Positions 10,030 through 19,204 of a stretch of DNA of 64,000 nucleotides are shown here, piece after piece (within the stretch, counting starts at the first letter, position 1; each line of letters begins with the position of its first letter). Both the position numbers and the translations under genes were made by a program. The stretch spans positions 1-64,000 of the forward strand of contig NZ_FTOP01000012.1 in NCBI RefSeq assembly GCF_900156785.1, in the 5' to 3' direction. The notes beneath the pieces are model-generated. The model made no database searches, was not told the origin of the DNA, and saw only the letters and a program-made list of their open reading frames with translations. The DNA is from Belliella pelovolcani. GTDB lineage: Bacteria > Bacteroidota > Bacteroidia > Cytophagales > Cyclobacteriaceae.

Positions 10030-10109
10030 CTATGCACTAATATCTGGTGCAATTTTTAAATTGAGATTTACTTTTAAAACAGTTAGGTTCCAAAAGCAAA
10101 ATTAAAAGT

Positions 10110-10946
10110 ATGAAGAAAATAGAGGCTATAGATGTAATTGCACTGATTTCTGACCTTGAAAAGATGCTAATCAGCTTGTTAGAGGGATTATCAGATACTG
10201 ATTGGACTAGACAAACTATAGCCCCTAAATGGAATGTAAAAGATGTAGCTGTACATCTATTAGACGGTAATTTGAGGACACTCTCTATGCTTCGTGATAA
10301 CTACTTCGGAGAGAACCCTAGCAATATAAATACTTACCAAGACTTAATAGATTACCTCAATACACTCAATGCTGATTGGGTAAAGGCTACCAAAAGGCTG
10401 AGCCCGAGAGTTATCATAGACCTACTTAAATCATCAGGGAAAGAGTATTGTGATTTTCTAGCTACCTTAAACCCTGATGATAAAGCTGAATTTTCCGTGG
10501 CTTGGGCAGGTGAAAACGAATCTAAAAACTGGTTTCATATCGCAAGGGAATACACTGAAAAATGGCATCACCAACAACAGATTAGACTTGCGGTAGGCCA
10601 GGAACAGGTATTACTAGAAGAAAAATGGTACTATCCTTATTTAGATACTTCAGTACGAGCTTTACCTTATCATTATAGAAATGTGGAAGGAAAAGCTGGA
10701 GACTTAATAAAATTCACTTTTGTAGGAGAAAGAGAAAAGAGCTGGTTTTTAATTTACAATGATGGTTGGGAATTGATCACCTCTATAGATCAAAAACCGA
10801 GTTGTGAAGTCAAGATCAGGGATGAGTATGCTTGGAAGCTATTTACCAAAGGCATCACTAAAGATGAAGCTATAAATGTTTCAGAAATTATCGGTAATAT
10901 AAGACTTGGTGAAGGCATATTTGATTTGGTTGCTGTGATGGCTTAA
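10110..10946 (+). CDS. DinB/maleylpyruvate isomerase N-terminal (MDMPI) fold protein
   Basis: A cytosolic 278-residue protein with no signal peptide. The N-terminal four-helix bundle (about 1-165) shows the three-ligand metal pattern of the DinB/MDMPI superfamily: His in VAVHLLDG (about 47), then HIARE and EKWHHQQQIR (about 145-160). The C-terminal domain (about 190-278) is a mixed alpha/beta region resembling SCP2-like extensions in this family. Members include thiol-dependent enzymes, but this family is broad and the reaction is not predictable. Eight nt behind its stop begins a 193-bp dispersed repeat. Confidence 0.75.
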   Translation: MKKIEAIDVIALISDLEKMLISLLEGLSDTDWTRQTIAPKWNVKDVAVHLLDGNLRTLSMLRDNYFGENPSNINTYQDLIDYLNTLNADWVKATKRLSPRVIIDLLKSSGKEYCDFLATLNPDDKAEFSVAWAGENESKNWFHIAREYTEKWHHQQQIRLAVGQEQVLLEEKWYYPYLDTSVRALPYHYRNVEGKAGDLIKFTFVGEREKSWFLIYNDGWELITSIDQKPSCEVKIRDEYAWKLFTKGITKDEAINVSEIIGNIRLGEGIFDLVAVMA

Positions 10947-10954
10947 AATAAATA

Positions 10955-11147
10955 ATGTATATACGGAACTTTGCCTGTAATATTAAAAAAATCCGATTTA
11001 TTTAACTCCGGATCCGCCTCAGCAGACTAGTTACTAATAGATATTGGATCTGCTACAGATTAAGTTATTTGAAGATATTGACCATTAGCAACCGATTAAG
11101 CCTATAAATTGATTTACTGGAAAAAAACGAATAATCTGAAATTAAAT
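10955..11147. repeat. 195-bp dispersed element, copy 1
   Basis: This segment starts ATGTATATACGGAACTT and runs to ATTAAAT. A second copy lies at 29441-29637. The best-kept block is ACTCCGGATCCGCCTC followed by GCAGACTAGTTACTAAT. Both copies start 8-14 nt after a stop codon in the sense orientation. No ORF is conserved between the copies. The remainder of the gap to 11379 holds no recognisable feature. Confidence 0.85.
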
Positions 11148-11379
11148 AATAAGTATATCCGTTTTCTTGCACGCGGCTTAACAATTGATTGTTGAATTTT
11201 CGATTTCATGTTCGGTTGATTAAGCCATGACGCAGGAGATGTAGACTGTCTTTTTTTGACGATTATTGGCAAAATGTAATGCATCTTCTTAACTACTATG
11301 CAACTTTGCAATTATTCTTAAAAATTAAATTTTACCTAAAAACTAAAATAGAATCATTAGGCCATCAATCAGTAAAATT

Positions 11380-12399
11380 TTAATTTTGAACTAAGATTTT
11401 CTTTAGACTACTAATTGCTTGAACCACTTTTACATCATTCCAGGTATCATTAAAACTATCTTCATTTTCAACCGACACATCTGGGACAAAGGCACTTTTA
11501 TAAACTATACCATTGATATCCACTCCATAAGCAGTTGAAAGTAATAAATAGGCTGAATCATTGATTGAAAAACCTTCTGTGGCAGTAACATAACCAGCAG
11601 TATTTGACCCAAGTATAGTGAAAGCCTCTCTGCTTTTTAATGCAATAATAAAAAACTCCGCTGAACTGCCGGTAATCGGACTAGTCAGCAAAATTACTGG
11701 AATATTTTGGGCATCAATTGTACATGTGGGTTTGATTCTGGCCATTACTTGCTGATTTATCAAAAATTCAGTTTCTGTCAAAAACCACTTTTCATTGTGT
11801 TTTGATTGGAAAGAACCAATGTGACCTTTGGGCAAGAGTTGGTGTACTCCAAGGATCATTGGATACATAGCACCTCCACCATTTAGTCTCAAGTCAATAA
11901 TCAATCCCTTTGTATTATTTTGCAGCAATTCACACAAGTGATTATTCAGATTCTGAGCCTTTGCATCCAAATCCTCCTGATTGACAAATGGCATACTAGG
12001 AATTCTAAGATATCCAATTCCTTCTGTTAGCATCATTGAAACCACCTTAGGCCCTTTTTTCCATTCATTCAAAATTGAATCGGAAACAATTATTTCACCT
12101 TTCTTCCATTGGTAGACTTGATCATTTAGATAAAAAGCCCCATGAAAATCATGTGTCTGACTTAACAAATCAATCATCATTTCACCTAAGCGTTCATCAT
12201 TAAGATCCATATCGAACTGGCTCTCAATAGTTGATTTAAGAAGCTTCCAATCCACTTCATAGGAATTTAATGAGTGTTCTTCCATAATTTCCAAAGCTGC
12301 AAGAAAAATTTCACGATTATTTTTGACTTGCCCAAATAGTGGGCTACATATCATGAAAAGTGAAAATATTCCTCCAATTACCGCTAAACTTCTATTCAT
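11380..12399 (-). CDS. S41 family peptidase, secreted
   Basis: A 339-residue serine protease of the S41 group with signal peptide MNRSLAVIGGIFSLFMICSPLFGQ. It lacks an obvious PDZ domain: a short helical N-terminal part leads directly to the core, which starts at EGIGYLRIPSMPF. The motif GLIIDLRLNGGG and the nucleophile motif TSPITGSSAEFF (Ser about 240) are present, then GSNTAGYVTATEG and FVPDVSV. The order and spacing match the family. The gene is convergent with the DinB-like gene and 73 nt after the methyltransferase gene, with which it may share transcription. Confidence 0.87.
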   Translation of the reverse strand: MNRSLAVIGGIFSLFMICSPLFGQVKNNREIFLAALEIMEEHSLNSYEVDWKLLKSTIESQFDMDLNDERLGEMMIDLLSQTHDFHGAFYLNDQVYQWKKGEIIVSDSILNEWKKGPKVVSMMLTEGIGYLRIPSMPFVNQEDLDAKAQNLNNHLCELLQNNTKGLIIDLRLNGGGAMYPMILGVHQLLPKGHIGSFQSKHNEKWFLTETEFLINQQVMARIKPTCTIDAQNIPVILLTSPITGSSAEFFIIALKSREAFTILGSNTAGYVTATEGFSINDSAYLLLSTAYGVDINGIVYKSAFVPDVSVENEDSFNDTWNDVKVVQAISSLKKILVQN

Positions 12400-12472
12400 A
12401 TTTCTTTAGTATTATTTCCAATAAGTTATTGAAGTAGTTCAGGTTTTGCCTCAGCACCTGCTAAAATCCCTC

Positions 12473-13195
12473 CTACTTTGAAACGACAAAATAACAGTTC
12501 ATCATATCGTGAGAAAGTCTATTCTCTTGAATATTTGTAAAGCCAGTTTCTTGCAACATTGTCATTGCGGTCTCTGTCCCCCACATGGCGCCTAATCCTA
12601 ATCCTCCCTGCGCAATGGACACAGGAGTACAATGCATTGTAGAAACAGCATATAATAACCTTCCAAACGGATGGTTCAAATTATTTACAACATTTTTAGA
12701 GGCATCAATATCCTGCATCAGGAAAACACCATCATCTTTAAGACACTGGTAGATGGTTTCTAAAACAATTTTCGGAAATGGTTGATCATGTATAGCATCA
12801 AATGCAAGAATTAGATCAAATTGTACGTTTGGTTTAAATTTGCTCAAGTCTGCCTTTTGAAAAAATGTATTTTTGAGCCCCTTTTCCTTGGCCGTTTCCA
12901 AAGCTTTTTGAATTGGTTCTTCACAAAGATCAATTCCCAGGAATAAAGAATTAGGGAATTTCTCTGCTAACTCCAAAATTGCCTTTCCTGAACCACACCC
13001 TACATCTAATACAGAAATACCATTTTCCAATCGTCCCACAATACCGGGAATCAAAGGCAAAATATGATTTATTAAATTTGTCACAATGGTTTGACCACTG
13101 TCTTCAGACATGACTTCATGAAATCTTTCATAGTTTGAATAAGGTACACCTCCCCCCTCTTTGAAGCATTGAATCACCTGTTTTTCCATAATCAT
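12473..13195 (-). CDS. class I SAM-dependent methyltransferase
   Basis: A 240-residue methyltransferase with SAM-binding motif I VLDVGCGSGKAILEL (about 64-78), motif II acidic FLGIDL, and motif IV LILAFDAIHD. The N-terminal piece GGGVPYSNYERFHE matches the linker found before the catalytic domain of Rv2258c-like methyltransferases, whose full-length members (about 350 residues) carry an N-terminal winged helix. That domain is missing here, so this is a short form. The substrate is unknown. A palindrome at 13296-13310 lies about 100 nt upstream and is shared with the divergent lipoprotein gene. Confidence 0.85.
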   Translation of the reverse strand: MIMEKQVIQCFKEGGGVPYSNYERFHEVMSEDSGQTIVTNLINHILPLIPGIVGRLENGISVLDVGCGSGKAILELAEKFPNSLFLGIDLCEEPIQKALETAKEKGLKNTFFQKADLSKFKPNVQFDLILAFDAIHDQPFPKIVLETIYQCLKDDGVFLMQDIDASKNVVNNLNHPFGRLLYAVSTMHCTPVSIAQGGLGLGAMWGTETAMTMLQETGFTNIQENRLSHDMMNCYFVVSK

Positions 13196-13294
13196 TCATT
13201 CTAGTTGGTTTATTATTTTCATGTAGAAGAACAGTTTCGCTCTTCTTAATGATTGATGGTAAAACCCTTCAAGAAGTTGCACTATGGTAAAAAA

Positions 13295-13310
13295 ACACAT
13301 AAACATGTGA
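13295..13310. promoter_or_regulatory. palindromic operator candidate, site A
   Basis: aCACAT-AAAC-ATGTGA, matching the pattern TCACATNNNNATGTGA with one changed base. It lies between the divergent methyltransferase (start 13195) and ZU5-like lipoprotein (start 13398) genes. Related sites are at 16568, 25108 and 25896. Confidence 0.5.
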
Positions 13311-13397
13311 TTATTAATTTTTTGAGCAACCATTCGCTATTTGTCCCCATCTAGAACATAATCTAAAACTTGTTACTATTATTTAAATTAACTACAC

Positions 13398-14687
13398 ATG
13401 AAAAAGACTAACTTTCTAATTTTCATTATCTTGATAGGTTTAAACACATCTTGCATCAGGGATTTGATGGAAAACTTTCCAAATCCTCCCGCTCCTCTTC
13501 CCATTGGTGTTCCTACAGGAGTAGGGTCTCCTATTGGGGAAATTATTGAATTAGAAATCAACTCAAGTGGGGGGCGTATAGAACTAGATCAAGGGAAACT
13601 ACTGCTGATCTTCCCACAAGGTGCTTTTGCTCAATCTACACTGGTTCAAGTACAAATGCTTTCCCAGACTTTGCCTTTAAGTATAGGGACCTCTTTTGAT
13701 TTACGAATCAATGGTCAAGTTCCGAAAAAACCCATAGAAATTATATTTACATATGCAGACGATGATTTGGAAGGAACTGGTCCTGATTTCATTCATTTGG
13801 CACAACAGGATGAAAAAGGTATTTGGAAATCCACCCGTAACCTTCAGGTGAACTCTAGCACGAAAACTATTAAAGGCCAGATTTCAACAGGTAAGTGGTC
13901 ATTTTTTGCATCTGCTATGATAAAACCAGGTGCTAAAACTTTAGGATTGTTACAATCACAGGAATTAGAGATTGTTGGTTATGAATATGAACTTAGCCTG
14001 CGGACAGACCCGGAATATAATGATCTCTTAGCACCATTGGTTCCACCAGTAAGGGTACAGCCGGCATTAGTTCGGGAGTGGTTGATTGATGGACAAAGCA
14101 GCGGAACACAACCAGAGCGAGGCCACTTAGGATTCATCGCTAATGATTTCACTCTAGGAATTTATACTGCCCCCTCCATTTTACCCACAATACCTAAAGT
14201 GATGGTTTCGGCTGAACTTTCCTTAGGAAAAGGGAAGTTTCTCCTCCTTTCCCATATCACTCTTGAAAACAAAAATAGCTTTGAAGTAGGCCCTTATGCT
14301 TATAGCAATGCAGAAGTATTTATAGGCAAGTCCGGCGATATCTTAACCATCAATATGTTGGCAAAATCCAATGCAAATTATGTAGCTAATCTCGCTTTTT
14401 TTATCCCTGAATTTAAGGGAGAAGGAAGTTACAATTTCTCTAATTTAGTTCGGGGAGGGATAGAGATTATATCGGATTCTAAAAGCTTCTATTCGATAGC
14501 ATTCAATGAAAACCTAGAGCCTTATTTTGAAGGCAATATAACTATCACTGAAAGCAGTACAAATACTGGAAAAACTATTAAAGGAACGATGGCAGGCATA
14601 CTTTATGAAAGGAAAGAAATGAATAACATCCTAACCTATCATCCTTTTAATTTTCATGCAGATTTTTCAGGTACCCTAAGTAATTGA
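13398..14687 (+). CDS. lipoprotein with ZU5-like domain
   Basis: A 429-residue lipoprotein (lipobox GLNTSC, Cys about 19). Residues about 48-170 read as a ZU5-like beta domain: SSGGRIELDQGKLLLIFPQGAF followed by a strand VQVQMLS and later SFDLRINGQVPKKPIEI and GKWSFFASA. This N-terminal module is seen in many secreted proteins of Bacteroidota. The C-terminal 250 residues are beta-rich without an assigned family. It is probably exposed at the outer membrane. Its stop is 85 nt before a 45-nt perfect inverted repeat. Confidence 0.65.
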   Translation: MKKTNFLIFIILIGLNTSCIRDLMENFPNPPAPLPIGVPTGVGSPIGEIIELEINSSGGRIELDQGKLLLIFPQGAFAQSTLVQVQMLSQTLPLSIGTSFDLRINGQVPKKPIEIIFTYADDDLEGTGPDFIHLAQQDEKGIWKSTRNLQVNSSTKTIKGQISTGKWSFFASAMIKPGAKTLGLLQSQELEIVGYEYELSLRTDPEYNDLLAPLVPPVRVQPALVREWLIDGQSSGTQPERGHLGFIANDFTLGIYTAPSILPTIPKVMVSAELSLGKGKFLLLSHITLENKNSFEVGPYAYSNAEVFIGKSGDILTINMLAKSNANYVANLAFFIPEFKGEGSYNFSNLVRGGIEIISDSKSFYSIAFNENLEPYFEGNITITESSTNTGKTIKGTMAGILYERKEMNNILTYHPFNFHADFSGTLSN

Positions 14688-14772
14688 TTTCAGAGTAGGT
14701 TCAAAAGAATTTAACCTACCATAAATACAATAACTATCAAGCATTCTTTTTTAGGTATTCATATTGGAAATT

Positions 14773-14817
14773 ATGATTCGCCCGAATTTGGCAATATGCC
14801 AAATTCGGGCGAATCAT
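14773..14817. terminator. 45-nt perfect inverted repeat between convergent genes
   Basis: Left arm 14773-14793 (ATGATTCGCCCGAATTTGGC plus A), loop ATA, right arm 14797-14817; all 21 base pairs match. It sits between the convergent lipoprotein (stop 14687) and PhnD-like (stop 14870) genes, where a bidirectional terminator is expected. No strong T tract follows on either side, so termination by the hairpin alone, transcript stabilisation or a protein-bound palindrome are all possible. Confidence 0.7.
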
Positions 14818-14869
14818 GTAGTTAAAAAATAGAGTAATGAATCAGAAAATTCTCTTGTACGCTTACTAA

Positions 14870-15733
14870 TTATTTTAGGAAATTCAAATAATAATCTAGG
14901 TCGACTTTTTCAAATCTACTAGCATTTTTTGCTTCGACCCATCCAGATTTTATAGATTCAAAAATTTGAGGTTCTTCTAAATGGAGACTGTTTAGGATTG
15001 GTTCAATTCTGAGTTTCACATCATCTTCTAATGTCTTTCTAAGTAAAACTGGTCCCAATGGAATAACACCAGACATCCAGAGGATATTTATTTTCTCTTT
15101 TGGTGAATCCAAAGCATAGTAATCGTTAGCTCCAAAAGCAGCTATATCAGCACTTCCTGATAGAATTTCTTCCAAAGCCTTTTGATGGCTTCCTGAAAAA
15201 TCTATGGAAGCAAAATGCTCTTCCAAAGGTGTCATTTGATGATTTTGTAAATAAAAGAAAGGGAATAAGTATCCGGATGTAGATTGAGGATTTACAAGTG
15301 TTAAGGATAAGTCTTTTGACTTTTCAATGAGTTCATTCCAATCAGCAACTCCTGATTTCATGGAAGAAGCTATAATTGACCGATAACTGGTAGCAGATGC
15401 TGATTCATCTATTAATGCTACTGCAATTTCAAATGCATGGGCATGCTCTAAATAATGAAAATAACCTGCCGTACTGACAAATACAATATCAACCTCCTGC
15501 CTGACCATCGCATCAATCAACTGATCAACCGTAGGAAATGATATGGTGATAACACAAATCTTTCTTTCCAACTTTTTTTCAATCAATTTGGCCAAAGGTT
15601 GAAGATTTTCTAGCCTATCGGTAGTTCCATAGGTATACGTGGCTAATATGATTGATTCTTCTTTTTCTTGAGCATCGGAAGTATTTACAAGAATTGAGAA
15701 AAAGATAAAATACGTAAGTGCAATTTTTTTCAT
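14870..15733 (-). CDS. phosphate/phosphonate-type (PhnD-like) substrate-binding protein
   Basis: A periplasmic binding protein of 287 residues with signal peptide ending SDAQ. The fold is that of PhnD-like type 2 periplasmic binding proteins: ILATYTYGTTDRLENLQPLAKLIEK, then DQLIDAMVRQEVDIVFVSTAGYFHYLE, NPQSTSGYLFPFFYLQ and SADIAAFGAND. No permease or ATPase gene is nearby, so it is an orphan; such orphans often serve sensory functions or bind other oxyanions. It lies downstream of the hemerythrin-like gene but a terminator separates them. Confidence 0.82.
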   Translation of the reverse strand: MKKIALTYFIFFSILVNTSDAQEKEESIILATYTYGTTDRLENLQPLAKLIEKKLERKICVITISFPTVDQLIDAMVRQEVDIVFVSTAGYFHYLEHAHAFEIAVALIDESASATSYRSIIASSMKSGVADWNELIEKSKDLSLTLVNPQSTSGYLFPFFYLQNHQMTPLEEHFASIDFSGSHQKALEEILSGSADIAAFGANDYYALDSPKEKINILWMSGVIPLGPVLLRKTLEDDVKLRIEPILNSLHLEEPQIFESIKSGWVEAKNASRFEKVDLDYYLNFLK

Positions 15734-15778
15734 GTAGATAAGTTGAAGATAAATTCATTTTGTAAGAGGTGTAATAAA

Positions 15779-15814
15779 AAAGGGTATCTGGATTTAATAG
15801 TTCAGATACCCTTT
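15779..15814 (-). terminator. intrinsic terminator after the hemerythrin-like gene
   Basis: A 12-bp perfect stem, AAAGGGTATCTG (15779-15790) and CAGATACCCTTT (15803-15814). Read on the minus strand it ends in a run of T, 13 nt after the stop of the gene at 15827. Confidence 0.9.
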
Positions 15815-15826
15815 GAGCGGTTTTAA

Positions 15827-16498
15827 TTAAGCTAGTTCTCTTTCATTCAGAGCGTCTAATAATTCAAAATAAGCGGATGGCTCCATTTCTGAGCTTATAA
15901 CATTCATCAATTGGTCAAAAAATACTTTTGGAGCATTTGCTTTTAGACCTGATAATGCCATAACTCTTTCACTGGGATCAAGTGCTGGTACAATGTATCG
16001 AAACCAGCGTAGAATTTTCTCAGGAGAAAAGGAAGACACAATTCTATGATGTTGCTCAAATAACTCTTCATCGCTGTAGTTTTCCCAAATTAGATTCAGA
16101 ACCTTTCTTTCTTCAAAAACCATATGGGCTAGATACTTTGATTGAAATTCAGACAATGACAGGAAATATTCAAAGAAATTCCTTGGAGAATCTCCGCAAA
16201 TGAGTGAATCTACCTTTTTTCCCAGTTCAATTACAAGCCCTTCCAGGTATTCGTGTTCTTGTTGATTTTCTTGGGTACTTCCAGGGCACTTGGATTCCAA
16301 ATCCGGCAAGATCATATGATCTTCCACATGTGCATGCTGCTCTAAGAGGTAAAACAACTCGTTGGATAGCAATTGAAGCTTTTTGACTTCTTCCTGTTTC
16401 GTTTGGTCCAAGTTTCCTGCTAGGTTTGAAACCTTACCCATAAGATACCTCAATCCTTTATGAGGCAATAAATAGGGATTTAATCGTAGTGTTTGCAT
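15827..16498 (-). CDS. hemerythrin-like (HHE domain) protein
   Basis: A cytosolic 223-residue protein. The first 145 residues form a hemerythrin-type four-helix bundle with candidate di-iron ligands His13 (LPHKGLR), His57, Glu59 and His61 (HAHVEDHMILP), His82 (EHEYLE), His125 and Glu129/130 (HMVFEERKV). This spacing fits bacterial HHE proteins involved in oxygen, nitric oxide or iron-sulfur repair. The last 70 residues are helical and not assigned. A palindrome at 16568-16583 lies about 70 nt upstream of the start and suggests regulation, possibly by an oxygen- or nitric-oxide-responsive factor (inference). Confidence 0.8.
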   Translation of the reverse strand: MQTLRLNPYLLPHKGLRYLMGKVSNLAGNLDQTKQEEVKKLQLLSNELFYLLEQHAHVEDHMILPDLESKCPGSTQENQQEHEYLEGLVIELGKKVDSLICGDSPRNFFEYFLSLSEFQSKYLAHMVFEERKVLNLIWENYSDEELFEQHHRIVSSFSPEKILRWFRYIVPALDPSERVMALSGLKANAPKVFFDQLMNVISSEMEPSAYFELLDALNERELA

Positions 16499-16567
16499 AG
16501 TACTTTTAATATTTTTATATCGATAGGATGGATAAAATCATCCTGTAGTTGCCTCACTTTTTGAAAA

Positions 16568-16583
16568 CCACATGTAGATGTGA
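16568..16583. promoter_or_regulatory. palindromic operator candidate, site B
   Basis: cCACAT-GTAG-ATGTGA, pattern as at 13295, in the divergent promoter region of the hemerythrin-like gene (start 16498) and the secreted protein gene at 16652; about 70 nt from both starts. Confidence 0.5.
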
Positions 16584-16651
16584 TTCTGCATTCTCAAGTA
16601 CTTCCAAAAGCAACCTTTCATTAGCTTATACCATCTTCTAATAAAAAAATC

Positions 16652-17356
16652 ATGAACAAAATTCTTTTCGTACTGATCATCTATTGGGTTCTATCCCCAA
16701 TACAGGTAAATTCTCAATCTCTATTGCCACCATTAGAGGAAATGCCTTTTTCAAAGGACGCTTACATCCTATTGAAAGATGGCACTAGGATCAATGGTGA
16801 ATTAGTCAATACAAGTAGTGGTAGAGGAGTAAGCAGAGTGGTTTTAAAAGATGAATCTGGGATCAAACACTCATACAAAGCGGATAATATTTTTGAATTA
16901 GGGATTTTTTCTAACGGACTTGTAAAAGCTCAATATTTCAACGAAAGCTCCGCATCGATCAAAGCATTGTTCCGAACAGACAGGAGCGCTATACAGCAGA
17001 ATGACTATGTTGTATTCAGAAATGCTCAGCTAAAAGGAGGAAAGGAATTATTACTCCAACTGTTGAATCCCCATTTTGATGAACATTTTCAGGTATTTCA
17101 CGCTGTAAATGCCAGAAAAACCACATCTCTTCATAAAGGCATGGTTACCATTTCTGGAGAAATGCAACGGGTTTACCTTGTTTCCAAAGACGGTTCCGAA
17201 ATATTTAAAGTCAAAAAAGGCACATACAAAAAAGCATTTAAGAAAATGTTTTCGGATTGTGATGCTTTAAAAGAAATCAAAAGGCCTAAGTTTAAAGATT
17301 TTGGACAACACATCTTTTATTACTCAAACAGCTGTTCTCATTACTTCTATAACTAA
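16652..17356 (+). CDS. secreted protein of unknown function
   Basis: A 234-residue protein with signal peptide ending VNSQ. The first strands, YILLKDGTRINGELVNTSSGRGVSRVVLK, form an 'LxxGxxixGev' module also found at the start of the mature protein at 33506 (VTLKNGKVISGEVANV). The two proteins look like distant paralogues. The C-terminal part ends with several Cys, Phe and Tyr residues (SDCDALKEI, YYSNSCSHYFY). No function is known. It is followed after 29 nt by a DUF4345 gene in the same direction. Confidence 0.7.
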   Translation: MNKILFVLIIYWVLSPIQVNSQSLLPPLEEMPFSKDAYILLKDGTRINGELVNTSSGRGVSRVVLKDESGIKHSYKADNIFELGIFSNGLVKAQYFNESSASIKALFRTDRSAIQQNDYVVFRNAQLKGGKELLLQLLNPHFDEHFQVFHAVNARKTTSLHKGMVTISGEMQRVYLVSKDGSEIFKVKKGTYKKAFKKMFSDCDALKEIKRPKFKDFGQHIFYYSNSCSHYFYN

Positions 17357-17385
17357 TTCAAATCAAATCCAATAATTATTAACTT

Positions 17386-17829
17386 ATGATCACAAATAAA
17401 ATATTAGTAAATACTATAAAATGCTACATCCTAATTTCCTTTATTAGTTTGTTTTATGTCAGTATTATGGGGATTTTTTCCCCACAGCAAGTAATGGAGT
17501 TGGTAAGGGTAAGCTTAACCAATACTGATGCAATTAGCTCTATTCGAGGAGTCTATGGAGGAGTTGGCTTTACGATTTCTTGCTTATTGCTTTTCCTTTT
17601 TTTCAAAAAGCCCGAATGGGCCCATGGCTTCTTAATCCTGTTTTGGGGAAGTTATGCCTTAAGCAGAATTTTGACGATTTTGATGGATGGAAAACTGGGT
17701 GACTTTGGAGCAAATTGGCTTTTGATAGAAAGCTTATTGTGCGTTATTGGATTGTTTCTATTGATTATCAAAAACATACTTACCAAATCAGATGAGATGA
17801 TTTACTTAATGGTAGACCAAGGTAAATAA
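17386..17829 (+). CDS. DUF4345-like membrane protein
   Basis: A 147-residue integral membrane protein with four predicted transmembrane helices (about 12-32, 55-73, 78-98, 112-130). The segment SSIRGVYGGVGFTISCLLL after the first loop is the signature of DUF4345. Function unknown. It probably forms a unit with the gene upstream, and a terminator follows at 17878. Confidence 0.78.
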   Translation: MITNKILVNTIKCYILISFISLFYVSIMGIFSPQQVMELVRVSLTNTDAISSIRGVYGGVGFTISCLLLFLFFKKPEWAHGFLILFWGSYALSRILTILMDGKLGDFGANWLLIESLLCVIGLFLLIIKNILTKSDEMIYLMVDQGK

Positions 17830-17877
17830 TAAAAAAACAACTGATTACAAACAGATTCTACTTACTACATTATTTTT

Positions 17878-17937
17878 CTACCGGATAATTTGCTCAAACA
17901 ATCGCTTGATTTGACTTAAATTCATCCGGTAGTTTTT
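17878..17937 (+). terminator. intrinsic terminator after the DUF4345 gene
   Basis: CTACCGGAT (17878-17886) pairs with ATCCGGTAG (17924-17932), extended inside by AATTT/AAATT with one bulge, and followed by TTTTT. A smaller inner pair TCAA/TTGA folds the loop. Confidence 0.75.
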
Positions 17938-17958
17938 CTGTTAAAAAATGAATCCCTT

Positions 17959-19164
17959 ATGTACTTAATCCCTACTATCTTATTAAGAACCCTACCACTT
18001 TTATTGTTGCTTTTGTTTAATACATTTTCTGTTGAAGCTCAAAGCAGACTTGAGAAAAAGCTTCAAAAGGATTTGTCAAAACACGGGAAGGATCCGACTA
18101 AATATGTGTTAGATAAAATCCATAAGCATGACCTGTTAGTATTTGATGATGGCTTTCACCATGCAGAAGAACCATTTTTATTCTATGAAGAATTGGTAAG
18201 GAATCCTGAATTTTCAAAAAATATTGACTTCATTTTTATTGAAGTTTTTCACACAGATGCACAAGAAAGTCTTGATTTATTCTTTGATGCTCCTTCGAAA
18301 GAATTTTCCATCCTTTATGAAGTTTTTCAACATGATTATAGCGGCTATGGTTGGCCATATGAAAGCTATATCAATCTTTTATCAACTATTTGGGATGTGA
18401 AACATCAAATACATGAAATATCTAGGTTAAAAGTCATAGCAGTAAGTCCACCGATCTATTGGGAGGCCATTCAATCAAAAAAAGACTATGATAGATTTTT
18501 GAAAACACTGGATACTAGAGATTATTTCATGTATCATACTATATTGATGCAGATGGAAAATTTCAAGAATGGGAAAAAAGGGATTTTTCTGACCAATACC
18601 CGACACGCATATAAAATCATTTATAACCAAAGTGGGGAGCCTTACTGGAACACCAATGCATTTTTCGATCATTTCTACCCAGAAAAAGCATTCTCCATTA
18701 GATTCCATCATTTATTTCTCTCTGTTGTCAAAAAAAAAGAAGTAATACAAGAACATAACACTTCCGAAGGACTAGAGAATTTTGAGTTTAGTTTCATCCA
18801 AGCAGCTAATGGATTATGGGAAAAGGCTTTTTGTAAAAATCAAGGATTAAAAGTTGGATTAGACTTCAAGCATACAGCATTTGGAAGAACTCCCTATTTA
18901 GGAAACCATAGCTTGAATATTCAAAAAAATACGCTCATGTCAGATGCCTATGACGGCCTGATTTTTCTAGCACCTGTTGAAAAAATAGGGAAATCGAGAA
19001 GAACTGTTTTTTTTATCACAGAATCGTTCAAGCTGGAGTTAAAAAGAAGAATTGAGATATTGCAAGGAGATAACTTACAGGAATTTTTAAATGCATCCAA
19101 TGTTACGTCTTTAGGCGATTGGATAAACATATTTGCTAAAGGTCCAAAAGAAGATTTGAATTAG
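17959..19164 (+). CDS. secreted ChaN/erythromycin-esterase-like (Tiki-fold) protein
   Basis: A 401-residue protein with a long hydrophobic signal region ending VEAQ. The segment DLLVFDDGFHHAEEPFLFY followed by DFIFIEVFHTDAQESLDLFF resembles the 'GExHgxxxxxxf ... lE' core of the ChaN/EreA/TraB (Tiki) superfamily, and later HAYKIIYN and FDHFYP could supply the C-terminal histidines. Assignment is by pattern only; the usual GE of the first motif reads DD here, so catalysis may be altered. It follows a terminator, so it has its own promoter. Confidence 0.5.
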   Translation: MYLIPTILLRTLPLLLLLLFNTFSVEAQSRLEKKLQKDLSKHGKDPTKYVLDKIHKHDLLVFDDGFHHAEEPFLFYEELVRNPEFSKNIDFIFIEVFHTDAQESLDLFFDAPSKEFSILYEVFQHDYSGYGWPYESYINLLSTIWDVKHQIHEISRLKVIAVSPPIYWEAIQSKKDYDRFLKTLDTRDYFMYHTILMQMENFKNGKKGIFLTNTRHAYKIIYNQSGEPYWNTNAFFDHFYPEKAFSIRFHHLFLSVVKKKEVIQEHNTSEGLENFEFSFIQAANGLWEKAFCKNQGLKVGLDFKHTAFGRTPYLGNHSLNIQKNTLMSDAYDGLIFLAPVEKIGKSRRTVFFITESFKLELKRRIEILQGDNLQEFLNASNVTSLGDWINIFAKGPKEDLN

Positions 19165-19204
19165 CTATAAGTAGTTGATACAGCAGTATTGAAGTAATCA
19201 ATTG

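Noticed and set aside
11114-11311. Minus-strand ORF of 65 codons behind the dispersed element
   Set aside because: It overlaps the repeat, is not kept in the second copy and resembles no family.
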